From: Trichobilharzia szidati
Taxonomy: Eukaryota > Platyhelminthes > Trematoda > Strigeidida > Schistosomatidae
NCBI GenBank assembly: GCA_944472155.2
Contig: OX235272.1
Coordinates: 8,912,354 to 8,976,353, forward strand
Reading direction: 5' to 3'
DNA length: 64,000 bases
Part shown: positions 13,401-25,700 of the stretch, one piece after another
Layout of the letters: each line of letters opens with the position of its first letter
How positions within the stretch are numbered: position 1 is the stretch's first letter
Made by a program: the position numbers and the translations under genes
Notes under the pieces: model-generated
Seen by the model: only the letters and a program-made list of their open reading frames with translations
Database searches by the model: none
Told to the model about the DNA's origin: nothing

Positions 13401-16400
13401 AAAGGATGAAACAGACATCATGTACCCTCTGGTTTTCAATACAGACTCTTTGACTAAAACCGATTCATGATCAAACTTGAGATTCATCAGTTGTTTGAAA
13501 ACCAACACTTGCAAAATCAATAATCTATTAGATTGGTGTATATAAATTGATTTTATCAATTAAGCTAAACTATGTCTCTCGATTTCTCTCCCTCTCTCTG
13601 TCTCTCAATGATCAATAAGTACCGATCATGAATCATGCAGAAAGGTAAAATGAAACACGTGGAGTAAAAGAAAACAAGACAATATGACGAAAGACAAAAA
13701 ACAGTTTTTCATATTTTCTGTATGTGAGGGAGGGTGGGTGGGTGGTTGTTGGTTGGGGTGGGCATGTATGTAAATGTAGTTTTGTCTAGATGTGTTCATG
13801 CATGCGCTTTTTGTTATTTTTGAAAAAAAAACTTGTACATGTGACCTCAGTTCATCTATCTATGTATCTATCTACCTCATTAATCAAATTCCCTCATGTT
13901 TTACGTCAGAGAAAGAGAGAGAGAGGGAGAGAGAGAAATATTTGATAGTCTCGTGACACAATGCTCTCTGAGCTGAAACACATACCATATAACATTATGA
14001 TATATCTATCTGCTTTGTCTCCTTCCTTCTTTCAAGAAATCCACGATATCGATCTAGTTGAAAGCCAACTGTAAGATGTTCAGAAGTACATTTTGAGATC
14101 CAAAGACATAACTGAAGAACAGTTATCTCTCATGTTCTATTGGAACACGTTGCCACCCCCACAATCAGGTCATTCCTCAAGTCAGAAACTTTTAAATATT
14201 TTAAATACACACACAAGAGTAGATGATGCCATCAGAGGTCATATCTTAATCGATTAAAACAAACCGAACGAGAGAAAATATATGCATGGAAGAGAGATGG
14301 GAGTTTTTAGTAGCGCAAGTTTTAAACAGGCCAACAATTTAATAACAATAATAATAATATCTAGAAGTTAATTGGAGGATGGTGACTAGCAATGTAGAAT
14401 CCAGAATAACGCGCATTTTGTCCTATTTAGGTCTCGTTAGCTAATGGATGTTCCTGCACTCTCCAACGAGTGATAATGTTCCCACCGAGGCTCGAACCCA
14501 GTGCCCATAGTTTCGAACGCCTAAGCGTTGTTATCCACTATACCACTTCGGCCTCGAGAACCACCACCCCTTGTGCAACGGGTCATATTGATGATTTAAT
14601 TCAATTTTAGATTTCCCCCGTCGATTGATTCGACCAAAGTGCTCGGTTTCAGGTTGACATGTCTATCGGCTTCTTGTACAGATGTTTCAACGATGTCTGA
14701 GCGTGTAATTCGAAGTTAATTGGTGGATGGTGACTAGCAGTGGAATCCAGGATGCGTATTAATTAATTACGACTCGTTTCACAAGAGGTAGTGGCTCTCT
14801 CGTGATCCAAGTGGTCTGGTCGATAACTCTTTGGCGTTTGAAACTATGGGCACTAGGTTGGAGCCTCGGTGGGAACATCATCACTCACTCACTCGGGAAT
14901 GCAGGTATATCCAGTTGCTGACGAGTCCCAAGTAGGGCGAAATGCGCGTTATTCTGGATTCTACACTGCTTGTCACCATCCACCAGATAACTTTTAATTA
15001 CATATCCAGACATCGTCGAAGCATCTGCACAAGAAGCCGACAGACATGTCAACCGGAGACCAAGCACTTCGGTGGAATCAATCGACGGGAAACCCTAAAA
15101 TTGAATTCAATAATAATATTTGCTATGAAGGAAATATGCTGTATTGGTAGTCCCTAGTTTTGTAATGCTCATGTGTATGTAACAGTAGCAGTGTATGCCT
15201 CCTTCCCTACCTCCTTACCCACAGACACACACACAGACAGACACACATTAATATACGCAAATATATTCACATATCCATCCATGTATTATCTAGTTAGTAT
15301 GCCGGTAGTAAGCAATAAATATTATTATTATTGTTATTGTCGAATAACACGTTCCTCTATAAACAAATCATGTGAATGATGGCAATAGAAGTAATAGGAG
15401 AGAAATAATTTGTGTAATTTATGTGGGTTATATATGCTGCATATCATGTGATTCCTATCAGTTTTATATGTGTATTGCTGTTGTGTGTGGGTGCAAAGGA
15501 AACACATATACACGTCTACAATCCAGTCACCATGTTTATTTTGACGATGTACTTTATGCTCTCTATTCAGTGTTAGTTATCCGGATTGATCAAACTTATT
15601 ATCTCTACTCACTTATCACACTACACTACACTACACTACACTACACTACACTACACTACACTACACTACACTACACTACACTACACTACACTACACTACA
15701 CTACACTACACTACACTACACTACACTACACTACACTACACTACACTACACTACACTACACTACACTACACTACACTACACTACACTACACTACACTACA
15801 CTACACTACACTACACTACACTACACTACACTACACTACACTACACTACACTACACTACACTACACTACACTACACTACACTACACTACACTACACTACA
15901 CTACACTACACTACACTACACTACACTACACTACACTACACTACACTACACTACACTACACTACACTACACTACACTACACTACACTACACTACACTACA
16001 CTACACTACACTACACTACACTACACTACACTACACTACACTACACTACACTACACTACACTACACTACACTACACTACACTACACTACACTACACTACA
16101 CTACACTACACCTACTCACTTCAGGGTTCAAAGTATCATTAGCGCCGGTGTGTGGAGGGGGGTTGATAACCTCACACTGGAAATTCTATTGTTTTCTCTC
16201 CCGATTTAATAGAGGCTACCTGAGGTTTTTTGGAGTATGTTGGCTGGGAAGGAAACCCGACCCCCCTCCACCACCCTCCTGTACGTTGTTAGCCAGCATA
16301 CTTGTAAATAATCCCCTAGAATGATAACACATCTAGTAAGAATACTCAGAATTTTGAGTACAATTCTAATTTGAAGGAAAGCAAATCCCAATACATCTTC

Positions 16401-18939
16401 TTTTGCAGGGATTTAAATAACCATGAATTAACTTAATTCAGTTAGAGAAGTTGTGTTCAGTGGGGTTCACTAAATTAGGTGTGGAGAGAAGTACTCACCA
16501 GTGACACTGCTTAATGATCGTTTTGTAGATCGTGAATTGGTAAAATTTGGATTTCTTCTACCGGCAATTGGATTCCGTCCCAATGGCTGAATGGTATAAG
16601 AGGAGTTCGACTTCTAGTCTCAAAGTCCTGGGTGTGGTGGTCGTCGTGATCAAAATTACATTTTGAATCAATTGAAGGATAAATTATGTAATCAGTTTTT
16701 CTTCACCCCCTCTATTCTTCTTCTTCTTTTTCTCTTCCACATCAGGCATCCATTATTCCCTCTGTTGGCGCTGATCTTTGAAAAATGTGAATTAGCCACC
16801 TGTACACCACGTGATCCAATGTCAGCGGCAGCTGTCGCGGCAGCAGCTTCAGCCTCTGGCAATACAAATCCTGGAAATATGGAAGTATGGTCATCTGAAT
16901 CATTCAATGAAGATATTATTGTATTTGCTAAAGAGGTGAGTTTTAATCATTGTTTGTGTGTATGTGTGTGTGCATTTAATAGTAGATCTTACGGACCCTG
17001 TTGAGATGGTATCCCGATACAGCTACCCTTCATCCCACAGCACCACATCATAGGCTGACCAACCATCCACTTTATTCATTCATTTGTATGGCTGGCGAAC
17101 AGCGAAGGGTGCGGGAGGAGCTTCTGCATAACATTCTTAGAGTATAGATTCATTCAATCGATCAACTGTCTTCACCACAGTTTCCCTTAGAAACGAAAAT
17201 TGTCCAAATTGCACATAATCTGATCTGGAATATATGATATATGCTCCTGATTGATTTATTGATTGATATGGTGTAGTTGGTTACTGTTAACGAAATCGCG
17301 AATGTCATTCAATTGATTACCAGTTCGGCCAAGCAGCTGGCCAGTCAACATTCAGGTGGTTCGCACTGACTCACATCTGTTTTACCTCGGCTCCAAAATG
17401 AGTGCAAAAGGGCAACCGAAGTTCGGATCACTTCTATCTAATTGGTTGGTTGATTGATTTATGTGTATATCATATTATTATTATTATTATTGTTTCTTTT
17501 AATTCCTAGAGGAACATAGGGCTTCAGCCGTGCGTCTCCATTGCGTTCGGTTCTCTGCTACAGTCTTCACCTGGCTCCAAGTCTCCCACACGTTTTCATC
17601 TCCTCTTTACATGACCTCCTCCAAGTCACCCACCCTCGCATTGACGAACAACTCGCCGCTTCCCATTCAGTCGGGTTCCACTCGAGCAATGGCTAGTCTA
17701 GTGATGTCACTTGATGGTTTCCTCAGAGTATGGCCAATCCATCTCCATTTATTCCTGCCTATTTGTTTCATAATCGGTTCCTGCTGAGTTGGTTCGCTCC
17801 CAGAGATCCCTGTTGCTGATCTTTTCTGGCTGGCCATCTGAACTTGAGTATTGAGCGAAGACAACTGTTAATGAAGGTCTGTAGTTTGTTTGAGATGCTC
17901 TTTATAACGCGCTGGCCAAGTCTCTGATCCGCATAGTAAGTAGCACTGACTTCACATTGGAGTTGAAAATCCGGATCTTATTTCCATTTTCATGCTGAGT
18001 GCTGTTGACCTCCACACAGACTTGAGAGTATTGAAAGCTTGTCTTGCTTTTCCGATTCTTGCTTTGATATCCTCATCACTTCTGTCTGCCGGTAGTTGAA
18101 ACGATGCTTCCCAGGTCGGTTAGTGAAAGAGGTTGTTTCTTTCAGGTTCCTCCCATTCATGCTGATTGTTGTCAGTTGTTGTTGTTGTTGCTGTTGGTGG
18201 TGTTGGCCAGGAATCTTCATCACCTCTGTCTTCTCTATGTTCACCTGAAATCCTATCTTCTCCGGATGCTTCTTCTATCGCCAACTGGTTGCTTTTCGCT
18301 TGCATATCTTCCAGTTTGTGGGAAATCACACATAAATCATCGGCGAAGTCCAGATCCTCCAAGTACTTTGTGTGAGTCCATTTTATGCCTGTTTCCTCAT
18401 TGCCCACTGTTTGTCGCATTATCCAAATTACTGCAATCAGGAAAATCATTGGCGATAGTAGGCAGCCAGCTTGTCTTGCTCCTGTCCTCACTTCGAAGGG
18501 TTCCGTAAGTTTCTCATTGTGGATTACTTGGCATGCAGCATTGTCGTACAGCTGTTGGATGAGATGTATAATTGTCGGTGGTATTCAACTCCTCAGATTG
18601 ACTCCTGAACACTCTACAAACCACTGAATATCTCTCTCTCTCCTCTTATAGGAAAACCCCTAAAGAATTCTGGATTGCCAATACCCTTTCTTCACTTGAC
18701 ATTTTATATATAAGACAACAATGGCATAATATATATATCAAGTTGTAGTGTTATTAACTTTGACATTTCATTGTGTGTAATCATCAGTTGGAGATTTGGC
18801 ATAAAAAAATTTTTTTTCTAAAATGAATTATTTCCATATATTCATAAATGTTTTGTTTTGTATGTTCGATTTTATGTATGATTATGGTCTGTTATCTGGT
18901 TCACAGTCGAAAACTGGACCTAGAATATATATTCATTCG

Positions 18940-18970
<31 letters not shown>

Positions 18971-19530
18971 CTTTCTTAATGTGGCCAAAAATCCTGAAAT
19001 GGTGAGTGGGAGAGAGAGAGCGATACTCTGAATAAAGCCTGAAAACGATAGATTCATCAGAAGAGAACAACACCTTCTATTCGTCATCTATATCGTTTAT
19101 ATATCTATATGCGTAAAAAATATGTATATGGGTATATTTAAATGACCAAAAGTATCAATTTCCGTGATATATATATATATATATATATATCATTTGCTTC
19201 ATATTGTACTTACGTTTTAAACATACACACACACAAACGTGTATGTGTGCATTTATATGTATATAGACATGAAGGCATGTATATGATGCATGTAAAGATC
19301 AATACACAGACACACACACATATGCACGTGATATGTACGTATATATCGACGTACATCATTGATTGAGGATATATATATATATATATACACATATATTTAA
19401 ATTTCTGGTCAATATGTAATATTAATATAGATAGATGCTTAGACAGAGGAAGATAAGCAAGTCAAATATAAGATTTAAAAATTAGTTCACATCTGTTTGG
19501 TATAAATACACGAAAATATATAACTAAGAT

Positions 19531-19570
<40 letters not shown>

Positions 19571-19692
19571 CAACAAAAGTTAAACAGATGAGATATAGGC
19601 TGCGAGGATGGCTTGGGGGGAGGGCGAATATTGGAGGCGGTAGGGGAAGTGAGGCTAAAGAAAGATCATGTTTGCTTAGTGAAGAAGAATAA

Positions 19693-19739
<47 letters not shown>

Positions 19740-22700
19740 TATATCTTAGATAAGATAACCAGAAGCCGAACATTTCGATTTCATCGATCAACAGGAAAAA
19801 CATGATGGGTGCATAAGGGGTGCCCCCCCCCCTTAGCCCAAGTTGTCTAGTAGAAAAGGCTTTGTTTGATGTTCCAAACGAAGGCTATTGAATTCGAGTT
19901 TTCAATAGGGATAACATCACAAGTACATTCAGTTGACGAGTCCCATATCGGTCGAAATATGCATTTTGAATGATTCCTCCAAATAAGATAAATATTATAT
20001 TCCGTTTCTGGGGATTTAGTGTTTTTCTTTGATAAAGTTTCTTTTTTATGGAATGCCAGTCACTATTAGCCATTATTGATCTGAAAATATTGTTGATTTT
20101 AAGCCACATCCCCAACAGAGTCATAAGGACCCTAGTTAACCTGCCAGTCTATATATGGCTATTTGGCTGACTCAAACTAACAGACTTCACAGACTTCATG
20201 GAATGATGAAAGATTTTGATTTGATCATACCCTAACTCTTACGTCAGCTAACATTGGTCGATGAGGAAGGTGATAGTTTTGAATGTGTCCTAACCATTTC
20301 AAGCGATGAGGGTTCATAATCTCATTGACTGTCTACCGTTTTTTAACTAACAACTTCAATATTATTGATTTGTTTTTCCAGTTGAATGATTATCATACTG
20401 GCCAGAAATACTCCGTCTTCGCTGATACGTTGACTCTCTCTCTTAGTACAGATGCTTCAACGAAGTCTAAGGACTAACTTGAAGTTATTTCATCTGACAG
20501 GGACTAGTGGAGGGGGGATCTAGAGTGCGTATTTCGTCATTTTTGGGACTCGTAAGCTGGATATTGTAGATGGTGTGGTCATCATCACTCACTGAGTACG
20601 CGACTGCATCCAACTGACGAGTCCCAAGAATAGGACGAAATTCCCACCTTGGATTCCACTGTTAGACACCGCTACCAATCACAATAACTACCAATCGATA
20701 TCAAGGTTTAACTAAGCCTAATAGACACTGATTACTACTGGACTAAAGTGATATTTTAATCAATATTTAGTTGTGTGGAAGAACTTCTTTTTTGAAAATC
20801 GAAAGAAACTAAACGAAAACTAATTACGAATTATTTTTCCCTTATTTTTTTCTCCTTTTGAATAGTTGGTAAACTCTCAAAAAACTATTCGTACCAGTGA
20901 TCCTGAATTAGACTCCCTGGTGAGTTTGATATTTACAAGAATTGTTATTATCATTGTTATTATCTTTACTGTTAATATTGTCCACACACTTATCACGTGA
21001 ACTAATTAAAGTACATTTATGTCTGTATTTGCCCACTTTTCTCCTTCTAATCTATTTTCCCCCTTAGAAAGTACACTTTGTCTTTGTGTCTGTTAAAGGT
21101 TTTTGGACTAAACTTCGCTTATTTGGAGCTTGAAGACCAAATAGTATCTCTTAAGCACTGGCATAAAAGATAAATTAGATGATGAGTGACGATTGACGTC
21201 TACTGGTACTCTTTAGCTAGCAAGGCGTATTCCCTCGGGGATTTCAGCCTGTCGGAGATATTCAGGTTGACACGATTGATCTCTTGTATGACTGTAATGC
21301 ATGTTGGTTTGCAGGGATTTGATTGGTTCGAACCCTTGTGCTGGATGCATACTGATGGAGAGTTCCAAACTAGGACGAAACAGCTATCCAGTAATCCTTG
21401 CTGGTTTTCCAGTAGTTCTTCAACCAATATCAGCTCAAATATACATATATTGAGTGGTCATTGGGAGGGAGGATAAGGAGTGTCATGCGTCTATTCAGCA
21501 CCATCGAGGACTATAGCTAGTGCTGATTACTCTACAGTGAAGGGAGAATATTTCAGCAATTATCCAGTTATCATATTGTGGCGAGTGCTACTGATAAGAT
21601 TTATCAGTAGTATGAAAAGAAATGTTCATCGGCATAAAAAATCATCAGATAGCAGGGAGATAGATTTGATGATGTCAGAGAAAGCAAATGATACAGCCTT
21701 GTGGAGATACATGGGAGACAAAGTGAAAGGAGCACAAAGAAACACAATGTACAGGAAGTTCAGAAGTACCACAACACGAAGATCTGTGCGAATGGTGGGT
21801 TGAAGATAAGGTATATACAGTTTGGCTATAGAGAGATACCAATTTCCAAATAAACGTCCCTTTACTAAGCCTCCGTCTTCTACCGTTTCAACTGGTGCCC
21901 CTGCTTCGAGGATCCCATGCCATAAGGAACTTCTTGCAGGACTTTGAAGCCGTCGCTGAGTTGGTGAGCGTCAAGGATCCGATGGCAAAGGTGGTCATGC
22001 TGGAGACGCTGCTGAGAGGTCAAGCAAGGGCGGTGTATGACAGTTTGGAGCGGTAAGGTGGGAAGAAGACTTGGAAGCTGTTATTTCAACGATTGGCGTA
22101 GGAGTTCAACAGTAACACTTGCCACAATATGACTTAATCCCAACTAAAATCATTTTTCGATGTCTTAGGCAAGCGAACAACCACAGGAAAATTAGGAACT
22201 CAAGTTAATAGAAAATCAGCCCACACAGATCAAATACTCAATTACAACAGCAACAATCCAATAACACACAAAAGGATTGTATAGTAACACTATTCAAGAG
22301 GGCCAGGATTCATTGTAGCACTCCAACCTAAAGGTAAATTAAAGAAAGATATCTCATGGACATCTTCCAAAAGAATGGATATCCACAGAGCTTCATCAAA
22401 AGACATCCTTCTCCTAAGCCAACCAACCGAATCAAAGGCCCCCAAGGAAAGCACAAGGAAAATCGCCCTACCATATATAAAAGACATCTCAGAAATCACT
22501 GCAAAACCCTTTAAACCATTAAGAATCGATGTCGCATACAAACCCAGCTCTGTGTCAACCGAAATACTCAACAGCAAAAGTAGATAAAACCAACATCATC
22601 TACAAAATAAATTGTAACAATTGAGAAAAACGCCACATTGACCAAAGTGGACGTCCCCTTCGTCTTCGTATCCATGAGCATAAGCTAGCCGTCAAAAGAC

Positions 22701-25700
22701 ATGTTGACATCCACTCCCACAACCATGGACATCAATTCGACTGGGACAACCAATGTTCAAATATTAGACAGAGGGAACAACAAGAATGCTAGAGAATTTC
22801 TAGAAGGCTGTCTGGTATTCAAGTGAATCGTCAATCAATAGACACACTGACATAGACAAGATTTACCAATCCCGAAGAAGGAAATCACACGAAGAAAAGT
22901 TCAACTTTCAGGTCAAGGAAACAATCAGTACCAATATAAGTAGCCGCCTAGAGGGTGTGAAAACACACAAAAACAACCAATCACGACGTTGAAGGTCACC
23001 CACCAGGAAAGATGATGAATAAACTCGTGGAGAAATCTAAAAGCTCACTTAAATTCAAATTGAAGTATGCTCTGAAGATGTTGCCTAGTAGGTGGGGGTG
23101 GGGGCAATGAAAGCTTCTTAAATAAACCAACTGCATCAAAAGTTTTCAACCAGTGTTCAACTCTAATCTCACACATAAAGACCCAGTTAGTTAACCATCC
23201 ATCCATTCATCAATTTGGCGTCTTTCTACATAGAAAACACAAACCGCTTTGTATTCGCGCCTGTTCCACGAATTGTGTGTATATGTGTGTGAATGCATGC
23301 GTGCATGTGTGTTTTTTTCAAAGAAAACAAAAAATAATTTCATTACACATTGAAAAATCAGAAAAAACAACAAAAATTAAACAGGATGGATAAATTTGAG
23401 AAGTTGTTCATTCAAAAATTGAATTTTGGTGGTGGGTGGAGTTTACACTTGTGAAAATGTCTATCTGTCTGTTTGTCTGAATGTATGTCAAACAAACAAA
23501 CAAAATAAAGCCGTTTGTGCGTACGTGTACGTGTATATGTGGGGGTGGTATAATGTTCACATCATACTTAGTCGACAATGCATAGTACACACATTGATAG
23601 CTGTGAGAATCAAGGTGAGAAAAATGAGAAAAAACCGAGTACCTCGAAGCCGAGACACGGAGAGAGAGAGAGCGGGGGGGGGGTTAAATTTCTCTTGGTC
23701 ACATTATTTTACACCATTATTTTTAAAAATCTAAATAATAACAGTAATAATCATATAAATTCACAATATTTAAACAATATATTGGCATATCTCAATAAAT
23801 GTGTGAGTTGTGTGCGTACGTGCATATGTGTGCATGCTTGCGTGCGTGTGTGTGCCTACCTTGGAGGTAATCTGATCCAATGTTTAAAAACTGTGCTACA
23901 TATATACACAGAGCAGAAACAGCACAAAATCTAGGACAGGATAAGATCATTATGAGGCTATTTTCATCGTTTGTCTTACTGTTTGTTCTCTGTCCCATTC
24001 TGTGTATCTCCTCAAAATGCCATACATCATCATTCAGAGTTATATGTGTATGTGTATGTTTGTGTGTGTATAGATGAGTTGTTGTCTTATCTACCCATCT
24101 ATCTGCCTTGAGATGATTCTGGCTGTCTGGTTTGTTCAGTGTGATATCAATCTTTGTAAAAAAAATTGTTGATTTTTTCTGTTTTTTGCATTTTTCTCTC
24201 ATTATTTTAACGTTATCTTCATTTATTTCTCTCCCCCACACCCCCACATGCAAACACTCCACACACACATACACAAAAACTCTCCATCCTGTAGATAATT
24301 CAAGCGATTCAAGTTCTCCGATTTCATCTTCTCGAAATTGAGAAGGTAAGTAGTGTGTTTGGTGTTTAATTATTTTATATGTCTGCTTTTCTCAGTTTTT
24401 CTCCATGTGTATGTGTGCTTGATTCTAGACAACAGTAGGGAGTACTGGAGGGTCCTACTTGAGTACGCATCCATTGAAGTCAGGACCTTCAAGTTGTAAG
24501 GCCCACCGATTGATCATTCAGCTATTGGAGGGCGGGGGCGGAATCCAATGGCTGGTACATGAATTCTAACTCCTGCAACTCTTGTACATTTGAAAATTGA
24601 TGTCACCTGAAGTTGTTCTAGCAATGGGACGTAGTCCAGTAGTGTCCAGAAAGTTGGATGTGAGGCCAGCAACTCGTCTAGCGATGGATGGCCTCATATA
24701 CATATACTGAAGAGTTCCAAACAGAGACAAAACAACTATCAAGTGCTCCCTGGTTTTTAATGATGGTTCTAGAACTTATTGTCGTATGTAGATCTGAGGT
24801 GAAGTCTACTTCCAAAATGGGACTCGAACTCAGGGGATTTATTAATCAGCAAATCAACCAATCGTTAGTATTCTATATGACTGGGTGGTTTAAACTAGCC
24901 AATTAACCCCCAGATGATAATTAGTCTGTTTGATCTAAATCAATATCGATCGAGTGATCAATGAATAAATTTTTTTCTAAAAGGATGACAGGGTGGTTGA
25001 TTTAATCCTTTACTCATTTAACTACTGAAGATGTTTCACTTTTGTGTCAGTCATTTCGGTAACTAACTGCCCACCACCCTCGATTAGTTTACGTTGATCA
25101 CTTTTCGCATATTGGAAGCAGTTCTGAAATTGACAGTTAACTATTTTGTTACAGAATTTCATCATGAGCTGACATTGGTTAGAGGGAGAACCATTGGAAA
25201 ACCTGAGAGTACTGAACAGCTGTTCCTTCCTATCTTGGAAGTCTATGCATCCACTGGAAGGGGTTCGAACCCAGGACTCTTCGGTTACAATGACAGCCCA
25301 TGGAATTCATTGACCGTTGGATCGGGTCCTACTGACTTAATGGTCTACGAGTTCACCCTGTAACCAGAAGGTTCCAAGTTCGAACCCCACTCAGTAGGCG
25401 CGTACTGCTGAATAGGAGTCCCAAGCGTTAGGACGAAACAGCTATCCAGTATCCCCAGGTATTCTAATGGTTACCTTTGTAAACAAAGTCAGCTCATGAT
25501 GAAGTCCTGCAACCAATCAACACTCCCCGCAAACCAACACTTGAACTATTTTGTTATTTGATGTTCAGATTTCTAAATGGTGAAAACCGCTCATTTCGTA
25601 ATAATTATTCTTCAGTTGAACACAGTTCATCATTAGCATAATGCTCATTTGCTTGGCAAAGGTTCCTGGTTCGATTCCGGGCCGATGTATTCCTAATAAA

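Larger units (their letters stand above)
1429..16745 (+). other. meis intron 1 (15.3 kb)
   Basis: gtaagt...cacatcag. It contains no host exon that I can recognise. It holds LINE and SINE fragments (1470-1830, 2060-2225, 8650-9780, 9985-11460), a cluster of ribozyme-bearing repeats (2910-3900, 7420-7960, 13170-13470), an inverted Sm-alpha pair (14365-15120) and the CACTA array (15619-16108). The parts 4100-4780, 5940-7400, 8110-8640, 11460-12560 and 13500-14340 are simple AT-rich sequence with CT, GT and TA microsatellites and no recognised element. Confidence 0.9.
16936..20865 (+). other. meis intron 2 (3.9 kb)
   Basis: gtgagt...gaatag. It holds an RTE LINE fragment (17475-18600, minus), TA/TG microsatellite tracts (18940-18970, 19170-19190, 19370-19395, 19532-19568 TAA, 19695-19733 TA) and Sm-alpha-like units (about 19870-19980 and 20400-20760). 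Confidence 0.9.
20920..24294 (+). other. meis intron 3 (3.4 kb)
   Basis: gtgagt...cctgtag. It holds a ribozyme-type repeat (21160-21440), a possible LTR remnant (21550-21880), a gag remnant (21890-22140) and a Penelope-like remnant (22290-23130). The rest, 23130-24290, is GT/CA-rich simple sequence in which I see no element. Confidence 0.9.

Noticed and set aside
15372..16209. Long open frames of 256 and 207 residues on the plus strand
   Set aside because: They translate the CACTA array (TLHYT repeated) and start or end in flanking non-coding sequence.
21480..21803. 107-residue plus ORF
   Set aside because: It lies in a repeat also found inverted at 28890-29360 and has no recognisable domain; more likely LTR or leader sequence.
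23792..24274. 160-residue minus ORF in intron 3
   Set aside because: Composed of GT/CA-rich simple sequence; no domain, no splice support, and it lies next to the meis microexon on the other strand.
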